Shown: positions 1-9,274 of the stretch, in pieces
How the letters are laid out: every line of letters begins with the position of its first letter
How positions within the stretch are numbered: the first letter of the stretch is position 1
From: DASQDN01 sp963844855
Lineage (GTDB): Bacteria > Acidobacteriota > Terriglobia > Bryobacterales > Bryobacteraceae
NCBI GenBank assembly: GCA_963844855.1
Contig: CAWJQP010000009.1
Coordinates: forward strand, 62,001 to 126,000
Direction: 5' to 3'
Length of the DNA stretch: 64,000 bases
The notes under the pieces: generated by a model
What the model saw: the letters and a program-made list of their open reading frames with translations, nothing else
What the model was told of the DNA's origin: nothing
The model's database searches: none
Program-made: the position numbers and the translations under genes

Positions 1-1221
1 ATTTCCCGTGTCAGCAACGTACAACTCGGAGCCGACCGCGTAAACACCAAACGGATTAGCGACGGTAATCTCACTGGCCTCAGCCAAACCACGATTAGGC
101 ACGAAAGATTCGAGATCCGCTTGTCCGAGCACAGCTGTCGCCGGAGGGGATGGTATGGCCTCGGTTTCGGCGGGCCACTCGGCGGCCGGTTCATAGCGCA
201 CGATGCGACTCAAACCCGGGTCGGCGACGATGAGTCGGTTGTTCATCACCGTCATCCCCTCCGGGTTACCCATAACGTATTGCGTCTGTACCGGCTGGTT
301 CGGTTGATTGATCCAGACACCCAGAATCCGGAATCCTTCCTTACCGTTGGTAAACGGTGGCGCGAAGACTACGGCTCGCTGAAGCGAATCCGCCACGTAC
401 ACGCGACCGTCCCCATCGACTGCAATACCCGAGGGACGATTTAGGACTCCCTTGTTCAAGCGAGGAACTGCACCCGGATTGGGAATAGTACTCGTTTTGA
501 AATCCGGTTGCCCAAGGACCACGTCCGCAGATGGCCCATTCGTGGCGGCATCGAGGACTAACTTCGGATAGCGCAGAACACGATTGTTCAAAGCATCTGA
601 GAACCAGAGATTACCCTGCGCATCGAACGCGAGACCCGACGAATTGGCGTTGGTGTCCGTCGTAACGGCAATTGTTTTCTCACTGATCCCGCCGGTGTTT
701 GGCGTTCTCGTAGTGAAATTTGTCTGCCCGATTACCAGATCCGGTGTCTGGATTTCTTCCGTACTCGCAAACGGCTTCGTAAACCTTAGAATCCGGTTGT
801 TTCCTGTGTCGAGGACGTATAGACTCCCCCGGCTGTCGACTACTAGAGCTCCGGGAGCACTGAATCCTAATGACCGGGTGGTTCCGGGCCCCAGCGGCGC
901 TGTCGATTCCGCATCGAGCTGCCCAAGGATCAGCTCGGCAGGCGCTCCATTGGCAAAAGTCTGGGCGTTTCGCCAACCTAATACACGGTTGTTTCGCGTA
1001 TCGGCTACGAAAATGGCCTGCGGCGTGGAACTAGCGTCTACTGCTACCGCGAAGGGTTGAAATAAGGACCGGCCTTCCGGCACGTTGGGGTTAGTACTGC
1101 GTGCCGTAAGGGATGGTTGACCCACCACTCTCGATGGGGTCAGATTTAGTTCCGACTGCGCCCAACTATTCTGCGGGAGCGCCGCAATGGCCGCCCCTAG
1201 TATGAGGACATGTATTTTCAT
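1..1221 (-). CDS. Secreted NHL-repeat protein, 3' end outside the window
   Basis: Reading the minus strand from an ATG at 1221 gives a signal peptide (MKIHVLILGAAIAALP, then NSWAQS) and about 400 residues with no stop before the window edge. Repeated phrases of the type 'VVGQPSLTARSTN', 'VADTRNNRVLGWRN' and 'LILGQLDAEST' are typical of NHL beta-propeller blades found in large secreted acidobacterial proteins. The predicted place is the periplasm or outside the cell. No function beyond a propeller scaffold can be given. It is divergent from mqnA with only 17 bases between start codons. I checked the N-terminal third and several later stretches, not every codon. Confidence 0.72.
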   Translation of the reverse strand, partial: MKIHVLILGAAIAALPQNSWAQSELNLTPSRVVGQPSLTARSTNPNVPEGRSLFQPFAVAVDASSTPQAIFVADTRNNRVLGWRNAQTFANGAPAELILGQLDAESTAPLGPGTTRSLGFSAPGALVVDSRGSLYVLDTGNNRILRFTKPFASTEEIQTPDLVIGQTNFTTRTPNTGGISEKTIAVTTDTNANSSGLAFDAQGNLWFSDALNNRVLRYPKLVLDAATNGPSADVVLGQPDFKTSTIPNPGAVPRLNKGVLNRPSGIAVDGDGRVYVADSLQRAVVFAPPFTNGKEGFRILGVWINQPNQPVQTQYVMGNPEGMTVMNNRLIVADPGLSRIVRYEPAAEWPAETEAIPSPPATAVLGQADLESFVPNRGLAEASEITVANPFGVYAVGSELYVADTGN

Positions 1222-1238
1222 ATATTTAGGAGGGACTA

Positions 1239-2102
1239 ATGCTAAGTCAAGGCCGAACCAACCCATTTCCTCCGTGTTGCTTTGCCGAGACTCTGCACTA
1301 TACAATGCTACACTGCGCCTTGAGTCTGGTTTCATCGCCCCACAGACCGCGAGTTTGCGCGGTGAGCTTTCTGAATACCGTGCCACTTGTATGGGGCATG
1401 ATACATGGTCAGGAAAAGGACATTTTCCAGCTAAGTTTCTCGGTTCCTTCCGAGTGCGCGGATCAAGTGGGTCGGGGAGATGTGGATCTGGGGATTATTC
1501 CCGTTGCTGAGGTTCAGCGGCTGGAACTACCGTACTTTCGCGACGTTGGGATTGGGTGTCGCGGTCCAGTCCGGACAATTCTACTGATCTCAAAGAAACC
1601 GCCGGCGCAAATCCGGACTCTAGCTGCCGATTCCAGTTCGCGGACGTCCGTCCTGCTGACGCGTCTGATTCTGGCTCGCAAATACGGCTGCATACCCGCG
1701 ATTCGAACTGTTCCTCCAGACCTCGACCGTATGCTGGAACACTCAGACGCCGCACTGATCATCGGAGACCCTGCGTTACGAATCGAACCCGAGAAACTCC
1801 CTTACCACGTGCTCGATCTTGGCAAGGAGTGGACCGATATGACCGGCTACCCTATGGTGTTCGCTGTTTGGTCCGGACCGAAAGAGTTCATGACGGAGAC
1901 CTATCGGAGAGCGTTTGCCGATTCCTGCCGCTTCGGCCTCGAGCATATGGATGACATTGTCCGATCCAGTCACGTCGATAGAAATATTTCCACCGACTTG
2001 ATCCGGACTTACCTTACGAAGCACATCGCGTTTGAGTTGGGCGCAGACGATCACCGCGGCTTGCAACTATTTTGGTCATATGCGGCCGAACTCGACGCTT
2101 AG
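1239..2102 (+). CDS. mqnA: Chorismate dehydratase MqnA (futalosine menaquinone pathway)
   Basis: The protein has the MqnA signature near its N-terminus (CAVSFLNTVPLVWG), the DLGIIPVAE segment and the LLISKKP... SRTSVLLTRLIL region of the family, which adopts a periplasmic-binding-protein-like fold. MqnA dehydrates chorismate to 3-enolpyruvylbenzoate, the first committed step of menaquinone synthesis by the futalosine route. The ATG at 1239 is preceded by AGGAGG at good spacing, giving 287 residues. It leaves about 40 residues ahead of the family core, so a later start (ATG 1305 or TTG 1320) is possible. No other mqn gene lies in the window. Confidence 0.85.
   Translation: MLSQGRTNPFPPCCFAETLHYTMLHCALSLVSSPHRPRVCAVSFLNTVPLVWGMIHGQEKDIFQLSFSVPSECADQVGRGDVDLGIIPVAEVQRLELPYFRDVGIGCRGPVRTILLISKKPPAQIRTLAADSSSRTSVLLTRLILARKYGCIPAIRTVPPDLDRMLEHSDAALIIGDPALRIEPEKLPYHVLDLGKEWTDMTGYPMVFAVWSGPKEFMTETYRRAFADSCRFGLEHMDDIVRSSHVDRNISTDLIRTYLTKHIAFELGADDHRGLQLFWSYAAELDA
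1278..1306 (+). promoter_or_regulatory. Possible sigma70 promoter inside the mqnA 5' end
   Basis: TTGCTT at 1278-1283 and TACAAT at 1301-1306 are separated by 17 bases, a good match to a -35/-10 pair. If used, transcription would start near 1313, just ahead of a TTG codon at 1320 in the mqnA frame. That would remove the unusual N-terminal extension. This competes with the strong ribosome site before ATG 1239, so it may be chance. Confidence 0.25.
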
Positions 2103-2170
2103 CAGTGGCGAAAACGGACATGGATATGCGACTCTCGTGAAGTGGCTTTAAGTCACACGTTTTACGCAAG

Positions 2171-3790
2171 ATGCAAAGCGAGGCCAGGGACTCCCAAATA
2201 GCCAACCCCGATTTCTTCCGTGGTGGGGGCGAAATGGGCAGACGGATTCGCTCTTTCGATTGGGGAAGCTCACCTCTCGGACCACCTCAAGAGTGGCAAA
2301 ACAGTCTTAAGACCGCTGTTCGCATCATTCTCGACTCAAGATATCCGATGTTCCTCTGGTGGGGACCAGAGTTCATTAATCTCTATAATGACGCGTACAT
2401 ACCGGTCTTACGTGAACGCCACCCTGGCGCTTTCGGGAGACCCGCGCCGGAGATCTGGACCGAGTTGTGGGGAACTCTTGGCCTCCAGGCGAAAGCAGTG
2501 CTCCAGTCCGGTGAATCCTCATGGAATGAACAGGCGCTTCTCATCATGGAGCGACATGGTTACCGTGAGGAAACTTACTTCACGTTCTCATATAGTCCGG
2601 CGCCAGACGACGCAGGTGGTATCGGCGGAGTATTTTGCGCTTGCACTGAGGATACCCATCGGGTTCTCGGTGAACGGCGATTGCGCACTCTCCGGCAACT
2701 CGGGGCCTTGACCGGCGCCGGAGCTTCGGGAGAGGAAGCCTGCAGAATAGCAGCAGCCACACTGGAGGAGCGTTCGCATGACATTCCGTTCGCGCTGTTC
2801 TATTTGTTGGGGAAGAACGGGGAAGAAGCTCGCCTCGTAGCGTCGGTCCGTTTAGAGCCTGGCGCGGCGCAAGCGCCTAAAATCATTTCCTTATCAAGCG
2901 GAACTGATACTGTGTGGCCGCTGGCGCAGGCCCTAACTGGAACTCACTACGTTTTGCGTCACCAGGAATGGAGAGTCCTGCCGGGTGGACCATGGACGGA
3001 ACCGGTAAACACTGCCGCCGTGTTGCCCTTGATCGAGGGCGGACAAGGGAAGCCGACCGGATTCTTGGTCGTTGGCGCAAGCCCATTGCTGGCGTTCGAT
3101 GATGATTATCAAGGTTTCTTCGACCTACTGGCGTCGAGCGTATCCAGTGCCATTGCCAAAGCTCGCGCGTTGGAAGATGCCCGCAAGCAGGCGCAAGCGC
3201 TCGCCGAGATCGATCGCGCCAAAACCGTCTTCTTTTCTAACGTCGCTCACGAGTTAAGGACACCGCTGACCTTAATTCTCGGGCCGATCGAAGATGCTAT
3301 GGCCCAGGGCGATCGCATTGCGCCGGATGTGCGCTCGGGGCTTGATGTTGCTCACCGGAACGGTTTGCGCCTTCTCCGTCTTATCAACGGCATGCTCGAC
3401 TTTTCACGCATCGAAGCCGGTCGCATGGACGCAGTCTATGAGCGCACGGATCTGGCTCTATTGACGCGAGACTTAGCAAGCGTCTTTGAATCGGCTATCG
3501 AAAAGGCAGGGCTATTACTCACCATCGAATGTCCTCCGCTCCCTCAACCCGTCTACGTCGACAAAGACATGTGGGAGAAGATCGTTCTGAACCTCATCTC
3601 GAATGCCTTCAAGTACACACTCAAGGGATCGATTCGTGTTCGATTGTGCTCCGTCGGAGATAACGCTGAGCTGACGGTGGAAGACACCGGGGCCGGAATT
3701 CCTGAGGGGGAACTGCCTCACATATTCGAACGATTCTACAGAGTGTCCGGAGCAGAGGCCGCACACAAGAAGGCAGCGGAATCGGATTAG
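2171..3790 (+). CDS. Hybrid sensor histidine kinase, piece 1 (PAS, GAF, HisKA, most of HATPase)
   Basis: First part of one long two-component sensor running to 6345. It holds an N-terminal PAS-like sensor (residues about 15-165), a GAF-like region (about 180-330), a HisKA domain with the phospho-accepting histidine in VAHELRTPL (His360, codon at 3248) and the HATPase N box (NLISNAFKY) and G1 box (DTGAGIPEGELPHIFERFY). The frame is then lost. One base is missing around 3755-3770: the next frame resumes at 3772 with GSGIGLALIEEL, exactly the missing G2 box. No transmembrane segment is evident, so a cytoplasmic location is likely. The input signal is unknown. Confidence 0.85.
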   Translation: MQSEARDSQIANPDFFRGGGEMGRRIRSFDWGSSPLGPPQEWQNSLKTAVRIILDSRYPMFLWWGPEFINLYNDAYIPVLRERHPGAFGRPAPEIWTELWGTLGLQAKAVLQSGESSWNEQALLIMERHGYREETYFTFSYSPAPDDAGGIGGVFCACTEDTHRVLGERRLRTLRQLGALTGAGASGEEACRIAAATLEERSHDIPFALFYLLGKNGEEARLVASVRLEPGAAQAPKIISLSSGTDTVWPLAQALTGTHYVLRHQEWRVLPGGPWTEPVNTAAVLPLIEGGQGKPTGFLVVGASPLLAFDDDYQGFFDLLASSVSSAIAKARALEDARKQAQALAEIDRAKTVFFSNVAHELRTPLTLILGPIEDAMAQGDRIAPDVRSGLDVAHRNGLRLLRLINGMLDFSRIEAGRMDAVYERTDLALLTRDLASVFESAIEKAGLLLTIECPPLPQPVYVDKDMWEKIVLNLISNAFKYTLKGSIRVRLCSVGDNAELTVEDTGAGIPEGELPHIFERFYRVSGAEAAHKKAAESD

Positions 3791-5370
3791 CGCTCATAGA
3801 AGAACTGGTCAAACTCCACAGCGGATCGATTTCTGTCACAAGCCGCATCGGAGAAGGCAGCGCCTTCCGGGTTGTCATACCGTTTGGTTCCGAGCGTCTC
3901 GCGTCCCCTCACGTGTCCCCAAATCGCCCATTAGGCTCAACTGCCATTGCTGCCGATGCGTACTTGCAGGAAGCGCTTCGCTGGCTCCCGAGTGAGGCCG
4001 GAGCCGATACGAGTCCAACGGCATTGCAGACAAGCGGCCCGTTAGCAGAGGTCCGGGAACGAAGAGGCGGACGAATCATCCTCGCCGACGATAACGCCGA
4101 TATGCGCGAGTATGTCAGGCACATCCTTGGTCCTCAATTCGATGTCGAAGCCGTCTCGGATGGCCAACAGGCGCTCGAAGCTGTACAACGTCAGGTTCCC
4201 GACCTGGTGTTGACCGACATCATGATGCCGCGACTCGATGGCATCGGACTCCTGAATCGCCTGCGATCGAATCCGGCGACCGTTTCGATCCCGGTTGTGC
4301 TGCTTAGCGCGCGAGCAGACGAGGAGTCGGTGGTCGAAGGCATGGAGTCCGGCGCTGATGACTATCTGATGAAGCCGTTTAGCGCGCGCGAACTCGTCGC
4401 CCGCGTTGCCGGCCATCTTGCAACTGCCCGTGCGCGAAGAGAAGCAGCGGAGACGTTACGACAGAGTCAGGAACAACTGGCGCGAAGAGTCTACGACTTC
4501 GATGTTCTGTTGCGTGAACTTCCAGTGGGAATAGCAGTTTCGATGGATCCCGAATGCCGGAATATCCGAGTGAATCCTACGTTCGCCAACATGCTCGGCA
4601 TTGACGATCGACAGAATGCCTCGAAATCCGGGCCCGGCAAGGCAGAACTGCCCTTCCGGATTTTGCAGGATGAAGTAGAACTTCGTCCGGACCAGTTGCC
4701 GATGCAAGTGGCGGCGCGAGAGTCACGCGAGGTACGTGATTTTGAAGCCGACATCGTTCGAAAGGACGGGACGGTGATTCGCGAGCTTTGCCACGCTGTG
4801 CCCCTGTTCGACGAACGCGGCGGCGTGCGTGGAAGTCTCGCTGTATTTGTCGACATTACAGAGCGTAGACAGGCTGAGGAAGCGCTGAGAGAGAGCGAAC
4901 AGCGATTCCGGAATATGGCGGAGAACGCCCCGGTAATGATCTGGGTGACCGATCCGTCCGGCTCATGCGTCTACATAAACCGCCAGTGGCGTGAATTCAC
5001 AGGGACAACGCTAGAGCAGAACTTGGACTTGGGGTGGGTGGAAAGCGTTCATCCTGTCGAGCGGCCCAGCGTAAAACAGGCGTTCACCAAGGCAAACGTT
5101 TTGCATGAGCCATTTCGGGTGGACTACCAGTTGCGTCGGAAGGACGGGCAGTGGCGTTGGATGGTGGATTCGGCAACACCGCGCTTTGGCGAGGATGGAT
5201 CTTTCCTTGGATACATCGGTTCCGTGATCGACATAACGGAACGGAAGGAAATGGAAAGCGCCTTGCGTGCCAGCGAAGAACAGCTTGCGCTGGCCCAGAC
5301 GGCTGCCGGCGTGGGGTCCTGGAACTATGACATCGAGACGGGACAGTCGTCATTCTCCGGCGAATACTAA
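3772..5370 (+). CDS. Hybrid sensor histidine kinase, piece 2 (HATPase end, receiver, PAS domains)
   Basis: Continues piece 1 in frame +1. It starts with the HATPase G2 box and then carries a complete receiver domain (RIILADDNADMREYVRHIL, phospho-acceptor Asp codon at 4216 in LVLTDIMMPRLDG, the conserved Lys in YLMKPFSARE). Two PAS/PAC domains follow, each ending in the family's DITERR/DITERK motif, and a third begins. The reading frame stops at a TAA at 5368-5370. The same frame continues beyond it with uninterrupted PAS sequence (LHGLPKDHPWVSYEEW), so the stop is a nonsense change or a base-call error, not the natural end. An independent start at 3913 is unlikely. Confidence 0.8.
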   Translation, partial: GSGIGLALIEELVKLHSGSISVTSRIGEGSAFRVVIPFGSERLASPHVSPNRPLGSTAIAADAYLQEALRWLPSEAGADTSPTALQTSGPLAEVRERRGGRIILADDNADMREYVRHILGPQFDVEAVSDGQQALEAVQRQVPDLVLTDIMMPRLDGIGLLNRLRSNPATVSIPVVLLSARADEESVVEGMESGADDYLMKPFSARELVARVAGHLATARARREAAETLRQSQEQLARRVYDFDVLLRELPVGIAVSMDPECRNIRVNPTFANMLGIDDRQNASKSGPGKAELPFRILQDEVELRPDQLPMQVAARESREVRDFEADIVRKDGTVIRELCHAVPLFDERGGVRGSLAVFVDITERRQAEEALRESEQRFRNMAENAPVMIWVTDPSGSCVYINRQWREFTGTTLEQNLDLGWVESVHPVERPSVKQAFTKANVLHEPFRVDYQLRRKDGQWRWMVDSATPRFGEDGSFLGYIGSVIDITERKEMESALRASEEQLALAQTAAGVGSWNYDIETGQSSFSGEY

Positions 5371-6345
5371 CCCCTTCACGGCCTGCCGAAGGATCATCCA
5401 TGGGTTTCCTACGAGGAGTGGTTGTCCCGTGTTCACGATGACGATCGCGAGCGAGTGCGCGAAGCAATGCGGCGCGCTTACTGGGAGACTCACTCTCTCG
5501 ACATTGAATTTCGAGTTGTTTATCCGGATGGAACTACGCGTTGGCTTGCCGGTAAAGGTACTGTCTTCTGCGATGAAGCGGGAAAGCCGAAACGGTTCAC
5601 CGGCATAAACTACGACATCACCGAGCGGAAGCTTGCGGAGGATGAGCTTCTGAAATCGAACGATGATCTTAAGCAGTTCGCTTTCGCCGCCTCGCACGAC
5701 TTGCAGGAACCTTTGCGAGTTGTTGTCAATTACACGCAGCTACTGGAGCGCCGGTACAAAGATCAACTCGACGAAGGCGCGGCAAAGATCATCGACACCG
5801 CCGTGGGGTCCGCTTTGCGAATGGAGAGGCTGCTGAAGGGATTGCGCGACTACTGGCACATCAGTGACCGGCAATCGATTCAAATCGCTTCCGTCGATCT
5901 TGGCGATGCGCTCCAAAAGGCTCTCCTGAATCTCGAGGATGCGGTTCAGGAGAGCCAGGCAACGGTCATCCATGAGCCATTGCCGGTGGTTAGCGCCTCG
6001 GAAACTCCGATGATTCAAGTGTTCCAGAACCTTCTGGGAAATTCGATGAAGTACCGCAGCCCAGAGCGCCCGTTGAAGATTGAAGTCACGTGTGAAAGCC
6101 GGCCATCGGAATACGTAATCTCAGTTGCAGACAACGGAATCGGAATTGACCCGAAATATGCAACCCAGGTGTTCGGGATTTTCAAGCGACTGCATGGGCA
6201 AGAATATGCCGGCGCAGGAATCGGTCTTTCGATCTGTCAGAAAATCATCGAGCGTTTGGGTGGCAGGATCTGGATAGAATCGCGAGAGCAGGGCTCGTTG
6301 TTCCAATTCTCCATACCTGTGCGGCTCGGTCGGACCAGCTGGTGA
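5371..6345 (+). CDS. Hybrid sensor histidine kinase, piece 3 (PAS end and second kinase core)
   Basis: Same frame as piece 2, directly after the TAA. It completes the third PAS/PAC domain (YDITERKLAEDEL) and adds a second histidine kinase core: HisKA with FAFAASHDLQEPLRVVVNY (His codon at 5695), a HATPase N box (NLLGNSMKYRS), G1 (DNGIGIDPKYATQVFGIFKR) and G2 (GAGIGLSICQKIIERLGG). This core resembles bacteriophytochrome-type kinases. If translated alone it would probably start at 5422 and form a small PAS-kinase. The whole protein would be about 1,390 residues with two kinase cores flanking a receiver. Confidence 0.8.
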   Translation, partial: PLHGLPKDHPWVSYEEWLSRVHDDDRERVREAMRRAYWETHSLDIEFRVVYPDGTTRWLAGKGTVFCDEAGKPKRFTGINYDITERKLAEDELLKSNDDLKQFAFAASHDLQEPLRVVVNYTQLLERRYKDQLDEGAAKIIDTAVGSALRMERLLKGLRDYWHISDRQSIQIASVDLGDALQKALLNLEDAVQESQATVIHEPLPVVSASETPMIQVFQNLLGNSMKYRSPERPLKIEVTCESRPSEYVISVADNGIGIDPKYATQVFGIFKRLHGQEYAGAGIGLSICQKIIERLGGRIWIESREQGSLFQFSIPVRLGRTSW

Positions 6346-6384
6346 CGAAGTCGCTGGGGACAATGGTGACGAAAGTCGCTGGCA

Positions 6385-7422
6385 CTACTTCAGCAGTCGG
6401 ATGCGATGCGCTTCGCTATCTCCGACGTAAACGTTTCCCTTGGCGTCGACGAATACTCCGTGCGGTCGATTCATTTTGCATTTCAATGGATCCCCATCCG
6501 GTCCATCGCCCTTTTCTCCGGTTCCTGCAACCGTGGTAATGATACCCGTCTTAAGATCGATTTTACGAATTGCATGATTCTCGGTATCGGCTAGGTATAA
6601 CATCCGATCCTTGGACAGCGCGACACCTTTCGGACCGTTGAGAGTCGCCGAAAGCGCTGACCCGCCATCTCCTGTTAATCCCTTCGCTCCTGTTCCGGCG
6701 ATACGAGTGATGTTCCCTTTGCTATCGATCTTGTGAACGGTATTCCCTTCCCTCAACGCCAGATAAAGATTTCCTGCGTCATCGACATCTATTGCGCGTG
6801 GGCCATTCACAGGTACTCCCTTCATCGGTCCGTCCGGAGTAGGTTTCCGTTCCCCTGTTCCAAGAAACGTCTCGATGGTGCCGGATTTGAGGTTCACACG
6901 GCGAACACGATGATTTCCGATGTCGCAGATGAGCAACGCTCCAGACCTATCGAAAACAATCGAATGCGGCTCTTTGAACTGAGCCTTCGCCGCAGGCCCG
7001 CCGTCGCCGCCAAATCCAGGCTGACCTGTGCCGGCAACATTCGTAATGATGCCTGTCTTCTTATCCACGCGACGCACGACGTGACCAAGTCTGTCGACGA
7101 AGAACAGATTCCCGCCACGATCGAACCGTAGTTCGTAGGGCTGATCGACGAGCGCTTCGGTCGCTTTACCTCCATCTCCGCTGTTGCCCTTGACGCCTGT
7201 GCCGACAATAGTCGTTACTTTCTTCGTCTTCAAGTCGAGCCGCCGGATCGCATGATTGTCAACATCGCAGAAGTAGAGCGCTCCATCTGGGCCGATAACA
7301 AGGCCGTAGGGGTTGTTGACGCGACGCTCATCAAAGCCGCGTGTGCCGTCGCCAATCAGCGTTGTCGTAGTTTCTGCAAGAGTCAGTAATGCAAATGCAA
7401 ACAGGCAGGACAGCAATCTCAT
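6385..7422 (-). CDS. Secreted NHL-repeat beta-propeller protein
   Basis: 345 residues with a signal peptide (MRLLSCLFAFALLTLAET). It has about six NHL blades, each with a variant of 'GLVIGPDGALYFCDVDNHAIRRLD' type text followed by 'TTIVGTG.KG..GDGG'. These are the SMP-30/teneurin-like NHL repeats common in Acidobacteriota. The C-terminus closes the propeller with a last blade (YVGDSEAHRIRLLK). It is probably exported. The ligand or partner is unknown. It converges with the sensor kinase (40 bases between stops) and lies apart from the DUF4166 gene upstream. Confidence 0.85.
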   Translation of the reverse strand: MRLLSCLFAFALLTLAETTTTLIGDGTRGFDERRVNNPYGLVIGPDGALYFCDVDNHAIRRLDLKTKKVTTIVGTGVKGNSGDGGKATEALVDQPYELRFDRGGNLFFVDRLGHVVRRVDKKTGIITNVAGTGQPGFGGDGGPAAKAQFKEPHSIVFDRSGALLICDIGNHRVRRVNLKSGTIETFLGTGERKPTPDGPMKGVPVNGPRAIDVDDAGNLYLALREGNTVHKIDSKGNITRIAGTGAKGLTGDGGSALSATLNGPKGVALSKDRMLYLADTENHAIRKIDLKTGIITTVAGTGEKGDGPDGDPLKCKMNRPHGVFVDAKGNVYVGDSEAHRIRLLK

Positions 7423-7450
7423 CCCTGCAGTTTATCTCTGCCGGGATCGT

Positions 7451-8122
7451 CTATTCGCGCTTCTCAGTCCTGATGGGCAATAGTCTTTTGGGAACAAGTT
7501 CCGCATCTTGCCAATCAACATTGAAACGGCCCTTATACCCAAACAACGGTCCCCAGGCGCGGTTGCTCACCTTTACCTCGATGCGAAAGCACTGTGCAGC
7601 ATCGTCGTACCATTCACAGACATCCGCTACTCCGGAGAACATCATCGGGAATTGGAATCCGATAACGCCTTCATAGAAACGCTGTGCGCCCGACCGCAGG
7701 CAGAGACCGCCGTCCGAGGACACCGAAAGATCTATATCAACGGCGAGATGTTGATGAGTCCCGAGATAGTCCACAATCACACCGCGCTGCTCACTGAAGA
7801 TCATATAGGCGTCGAAGCGCCGCACGGGTTTTGTTTGAAACGTGCGAATCCAAGTGACGGTTTCGCGACCAAGGCTGTCGATGTAGGCGTAGTTCTCGAT
7901 CGTAAATGGGACGTCACGACCTCGTTCCGGAAACATGATCCGACGCCACGATCCGATATACAAGAATGGGAGCGTGTAAGCAGGCCCGTGCCACAACTCT
8001 TCCATAACACCAGTACCCACCGATCCGACTCTGTCCGTGCTCGAGAAACCGAAGCGTTCTTGAATACGAGGATGAAGACGACCAAACGCGGATCCCAAGG
8101 CTCTTTCGTAGATAGAACGCAT
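7451..8122 (-). CDS. DUF4166 domain protein
   Basis: The start chosen is ATG at 8122 (MRSIYERALGSAFGRLHP), two bases after the stop of the upstream gene. The longer frame to 8215 would overlap that gene. About 223 residues, matching the DUF4166 family in length and motifs (LHPRIQERFGFS near the N-terminus, GVIGFQFP and a FNVDWQ end). Function is unknown. In other genomes DUF4166 is often fused to, or next to, DoxX-like or short-chain dehydrogenase proteins, as here. The two genes are likely one transcription unit. Confidence 0.75.
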   Translation of the reverse strand: MRSIYERALGSAFGRLHPRIQERFGFSSTDRVGSVGTGVMEELWHGPAYTLPFLYIGSWRRIMFPERGRDVPFTIENYAYIDSLGRETVTWIRTFQTKPVRRFDAYMIFSEQRGVIVDYLGTHQHLAVDIDLSVSSDGGLCLRSGAQRFYEGVIGFQFPMMFSGVADVCEWYDDAAQCFRIEVKVSNRAWGPLFGYKGRFNVDWQDAELVPKRLLPIRTEKRE

Positions 8123-8124
8123 GT

Positions 8125-9027
8125 TCAGCTCTCCAAGGGTCGGCGCAGGCAGTTTCTGGCAGAAGGCACGCAGGGGCCTGCGACGTAGCCCACAACGGAA
8201 AGCGCAATAATGCAAGTGTTCAAAGTCACGGGATTGAATGCGGCTGTTAAATAAGACGACGAAGTCACCGCCACCGCAACCATCGCTCCGATCATCAACA
8301 GAGAATTAACAACGAACATTGAGCGATTACGCCAGAAAACTAAGAGTGCGATGCCGAAAAGGATTTCTGCTATGCCAAGAGCGGGCAGCATTTCAAGAGG
8401 CGCTCCGGAGGCCTTTAAGAGAGTAACCTCGTCCTGATCGGCGAAGAGCAACTTGGGAAACAAACCCTGCCAGATCCAGACGAAAGCGATGGTGATACGC
8501 GCGACCGCATGAAATTGAGCGAAACGCATCGCTGAAGCCGGATGCAAATCCTCTTCAATCCAGCGCCGCAAACGATCGAAGCTCCATGCCGTCGCCCATC
8601 CCATGAGAGGACGGAAGAAAAACCGATCGATGAATCTGCCGACGGCACCGAATCGAACGGTGTAGTCGTACCAGGTCAGGAATCGCACACCGCCGTCAGC
8701 CGGAACGTATCGCCAGTAACCGGAACCTTCTTCAATGAGCGATCGAAAGTCCTTCGACCAAAAACGTAGTGCGGATGTGTGAATTCCATCCGAACTCGAC
8801 CGATTACCGGAGCTTTCACCCGCTCCGTGAATTCGCATTCCAAAGCCAATGCGAGTCGCATATAGAAACTGCTGGGGCACATCGTCTGATGGACGCGGGA
8901 GGTATTCGATTGTCGTGAAGCGCAGGTCCCAGGGCTGATGCAACGCCGGGATTTGTGTACGGCGCCAGATTTCTTCGGAGGAGCTTCGAATAAACACCTC
9001 GACGTAAATGCCGGCTCCGCGCTTCAT
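8125..9027 (-). CDS. SRPBCC domain fused to a DoxX-like membrane domain
   Basis: 300 residues. The N-terminal ~150 residues look like an SRPBCC/START-type ligand-binding fold (IYVEVFIRSSSEEIWRRTQ at the start, YWRYVPADGGVRFLTWYDY later). The C-terminal half has four hydrophobic helices typical of DoxX-like inner-membrane proteins (ITIAFVWIWQGLFPKLLF, ALGIAEILFGIALLVFW, SLLMIGAMVAVAV, ALSVVGYVAG). The combination is a known architecture of unproved function. It is followed two bases later by the DUF4166 gene. Confidence 0.75.
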   Translation of the reverse strand: MKRGAGIYVEVFIRSSSEEIWRRTQIPALHQPWDLRFTTIEYLPRPSDDVPQQFLYATRIGFGMRIHGAGESSGNRSSSDGIHTSALRFWSKDFRSLIEEGSGYWRYVPADGGVRFLTWYDYTVRFGAVGRFIDRFFFRPLMGWATAWSFDRLRRWIEEDLHPASAMRFAQFHAVARITIAFVWIWQGLFPKLLFADQDEVTLLKASGAPLEMLPALGIAEILFGIALLVFWRNRSMFVVNSLLMIGAMVAVAVTSSSYLTAAFNPVTLNTCIIALSVVGYVAGPCVPSARNCLRRPLES

Positions 9028-9053
9028 GAAAGCCTTACGCTATCACGAGGCGC

Positions 9054-9260
9054 CTACTGACTTGGGCGTTCAGCCTTTACCTGCAAGACGCTGCGGGCGA
9101 CAAACAGCGCAAGTCCTAAGACAACCTGCCATATGTGCCAGGCTCGGGGTCAGCCCGATCCCAGCCGATCAGGTCGAAAGCGCGAATGTCGACTGTCGTT
9201 GGCTGAAACATCTGTCCGAAGAAATGGCTCGACGCGCCCATCCTTCCAATGGCGTCTTCC
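9054..9260 (-). pseudogene. Decayed C-terminus of a PEP-CTERM protein
   Basis: Minus-strand reading through this otherwise empty stretch gives '...MGASSHFFGQMFQ', then AFDLIGWDRADPEPGTYG. After a one-base frame change near 9130 it gives VVLGLALFVARSVLQVKAER and a stop at 9054-9056. A PEP motif followed by one hydrophobic helix and a basic end is the exosortase sorting signal. No upstream body of the gene was found, so this is a remnant. The frame change could also be a base-call error, but the missing N-terminal body still makes it a fragment. Confidence 0.5.
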
Positions 9261-9274
9261 TTAGATAAAGAAGC

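Noticed and set aside
5368..5370. In-frame TAA in the sensor kinase as possible recoding
   Set aside because: TAA is not known to be reassigned here, it falls in an ordinary PAS domain with no redox residue or hairpin, and the same gene has a plain indel. A nonsense change or base-call error is simpler.
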